DNA from: Rhodopseudomonas palustris JSC-3b
GTDB lineage: Bacteria; Pseudomonadota; Alphaproteobacteria; Rhizobiales; Xanthobacteraceae
Direction: 5' to 3'
Assembly: GCA_000504425.1 (NCBI GenBank)
Contig: KI632513.1
Coordinates: 1,954,045-2,018,044, forward strand
Length of the DNA: 64,000 nt
Position numbers and translations under genes: made by a program. Below the pieces are notes generated by a model. The model saw only the letters and a program-made list of their open reading frames with translations, made no database searches and was not told where the DNA came from. The stretch's first letter is position 1, and the number at the start of each line of letters is the position of its first letter. Positions 62,226 to 64,000 of the stretch are shown in pieces.

Positions 62226-64000
62226 TTAGCCGCTGTTACGCAGGCCCGCCGAGATGCCGTTGATGGTGAGCTGAATGCCGCGCAGCACCTGCTCGTCGCC
62301 GCTTTGCGCTCGGTGCAGCCGCAATAGCTCGACCTGAATGTGGTTGAGCGGATCAAGATACGGGAAGCGATAGCGGATCGAGCGATCGAGCTGCGGATTG
62401 CCCTGCAGCAAGCGCTGATGGCCCATGATGGCGAGCAGCGCCGCGATCGAACTATTCCACTCGCGCCGGATGCGCTCGAAGATCCTGGTGCGCAGCTGCC
62501 GGTCGGGCACCAGCTCGGCATAGCGCGAGGCGATCGCGATCGAACTCTTTGAGAGCACCATGTCCATGTTCGACAGCAGGCTGCGGAAGAACGGCCACTG
62601 CCGATACAGCTCCTGCAAGAATGGCATGCCCTGCTCGGGATGCGCTTTCACCCAGGCCTCGATGGCGCTGCCAAAGCCATACCAGCCCGGCAGCATCAGC
62701 CGGCACTGCGCCCATGAAAACACCCAGGGAATGGCGCGCAGATCCTCGATGCGCCGGGTCTTTTTGCGCGACGCCGGACGGCTGCCGATATTCAGCGTCG
62801 AAATCTCGGTAATCACCGTCGAGCCCCAGAAATAATCCTCAAAGCCCGGGGTCTCATAGACGAGGCCGCGATAGGCCTGAAATGCCAGCGCGGAAATCTC
62901 GTCCATCGCCTGCAGATATTCCGGGCGCGGCGCGCTGATCTTGGGCTGCAGCAGGCTGGCTTCCAGCGTCGCCGCAGTCAGAATTTCCAGATTGCTGCGG
63001 CCAACCTCGGCGTTGGAATATTTGCTGGTGATGATCTCGCCTTGTTCGGTGATGCGGATCTGGCCATTCACCGCCCCGCCCGGCTGCGCCAAAATGGCGT
63101 CATAGCTCGGACCACCGCCGCGACCGACCGAGCCGCCACGGCCGTGGAACAGACGCATCCGCACGCCATGGCGCTCGAACACGTTCATCAGCTCGATCTC
63201 GGCCTTGTACAGCTCCCAGCCCGAGGTGACGAAGCCGCCATCCTTGTTGCTGTCGGAATAGCCGAGCATCACTTCCTGCACGCCGCCGCGGCTATCGACC
63301 AGCCGGCGATAGTCAGGCAGGCTGAGCAGCCGGTCCATGATCTGCGCGGCATTGCGCAAATCGTCGATGGTTTCGAACAGCGGCACCACATTGATGGCGC
63401 TGCGCCCGGCCGGATCGACCAGCCTGGCTTCCTTGAGCAGCACCGCGACCTCGAGCAGATCGGACACGCTCTTGGTCATCGAGATGATGCTTTGCGAGAT
63501 CACCGCCGGGCCATATTTGGCATGCGCCTGCGCGGCGACGCGGAACACCGCCAGTTCGCCGGTGGTTTCTTCGCTATAGCTGACGAACGGCGATTGCAGC
63601 GGCCGCGGGCTGCGCAGCTCGGCGGTGAGCAGCGCGATACGCGCGTCCTCATCCATCGCCATGTAGCTGGTGCCCGGAATCGCGGCATCGATCAGCTCGG
63701 CGATGGTGCGCTCATGCACCGCAGAGTTTTGCCGGATGTCGAGCGTGGCGAGATGGAAGCCAAAGCAATCGACCGCGCGCCGCAGCCGCCGCAGCCGGCC
63801 GCGCGCGATCACCGCGCCGCGATTGGCGGCGAGCGAATGATGCATCACGTCGAGGTCGGCTTTGAACTCGGCGGCGTCGGCATAAGGCTGCGATTGCGCC
63901 ACCGGCGCGCGGATGTCATCGATGCCGAGCCGCTGTGCGGTGGCCGCGAGCCGCGCATAGATGCCGGACACCGCCAGCCGATATGGCTCCGCGCGGCGAT
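62226..64000 (-). CDS. ppc: Phosphoenolpyruvate carboxylase, 5'-truncated
   Basis: The C-terminal ~590 residues of phosphoenolpyruvate carboxylase, which makes oxaloacetate from PEP and bicarbonate. The gene runs off the window's right end. Visible signatures are [41 protein letters not shown] (the catalytic loop), [24 protein letters not shown] and the C-terminal [11 protein letters not shown], the site of allosteric aspartate and malate binding in the family. It would replenish the TCA cycle; independent of its neighbours. Confidence 0.96.
   Translation of the reverse strand, partial: RRAEPYRLAVSGIYARLAATAQRLGIDDIRAPVAQSQPYADAAEFKADLDVMHHSLAANRGAVIARGRLRRLRRAVDCFGFHLATLDIRQNSAVHERTIAELIDAAIPGTSYMAMDEDARIALLTAELRSPRPLQSPFVSYSEETTGELAVFRVAAQAHAKYGPAVISQSIISMTKSVSDLLEVAVLLKEARLVDPAGRSAINVVPLFETIDDLRNAAQIMDRLLSLPDYRRLVDSRGGVQEVMLGYSDSNKDGGFVTSGWELYKAEIELMNVFERHGVRMRLFHGRGGSVGRGGGPSYDAILAQPGGAVNGQIRITEQGEIITSKYSNAEVGRSNLEILTAATLEASLLQPKISAPRPEYLQAMDEISALAFQAYRGLVYETPGFEDYFWGSTVITEISTLNIGSRPASRKKTRRIEDLRAIPWVFSWAQCRLMLPGWYGFGSAIEAWVKAHPEQGMPFLQELYRQWPFFRSLLSNMDMVLSKSSIAIASRYAELVPDRQLRTRIFERIRREWNSSIAALLAIMGHQRLLQGNPQLDRSIRYRFPYLDPLNHIQVELLRLHRAQSGDEQVLRGIQLTINGISAGLRNSG

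Overview
The window looks like a piece of chromosome from a GC-rich alphaproteobacterium of the Bradyrhizobiaceae/Nitrobacteraceae, most like Rhodopseudomonas or Bradyrhizobium. The evidence is an hpnC-D-E / hpnG / hpnH / ispH / hpnN / hpnO hopanoid cluster plus hpnP, an imuA-imuB-dnaE2 mutagenesis cassette under a GTTC-N7-GTTC LexA box, two EcfG-type promoters (GGAAC-N16/17-CGTT), and dispersed palindromic repeats of the kind common in this family. No rRNA, tRNA, CRISPR array, transposase or prophage gene was seen. Both ends cut through genes: mutA at the left and ppc at the right.

Layout. 1-6.5 kb holds methylmalonyl-CoA mutase (mutA 3' end, mutB) and its GTPase chaperone meaB, interrupted by a small GFA-type zinc protein, a Phd/VapC toxin-antitoxin pair and an exported DUF3298 protein. 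6.7-17 kb has a pyroglutamyl-peptidase homologue, an ECF sigma/anti-sigma pair, a membrane diguanylate cyclase coupled to a DUF2336 protein, an enoyl-CoA hydratase, and a PAS-GGDEF-EAL protein whose catalytic motifs are degenerate. 17-27.6 kb has a class III CoA-transferase and a DNA damage region. There imuA-imuB (-) and a radical SAM gene followed by a DUF4130-UdgX gene (+) diverge from one LexA box, and dnaE2 is separated from imuB by a repeat array and carries a second repeat in frame.

27.7-32 kb has another repeat array, a ferritin-like stress protein with an EcfG promoter, an M20 amidohydrolase and a GMC oxidoreductase. 32-43 kb is the hopanoid cluster. Squalene formation (HpnC, HpnD, HpnE), side-chain building (HpnH, HpnG, HpnO), isoprenoid supply (IspH) and transport (HpnN) are all present, but no squalene-hopene cyclase lies between hpnE and hpnG, where my recollection of relatives places it. 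44-54.5 kb is a co-directional minus-strand run: soluble Cache protein, chemoreceptor, eutB, hpnP, eutC and an MMPL/RND exporter. hpnP (hopanoid C-2 methylase) sits between the two ethanolamine ammonia-lyase genes and has its own EcfG promoter 22 bases upstream of its start codon.

54.9-64 kb has small exported proteins, a DUF2848-amidase pair, a DUF35-thiolase-SDR lipid or CoA-ester cluster, an OmpA-like protein with an EAAAK helix, and the 3' part of ppc. The strongest second-look items are the eutB-hpnP-eutC arrangement with its stress promoter, the divergent SOS module linking imuAB to UdgX, the in-frame palindromic insertion in dnaE2, and the missing shc.
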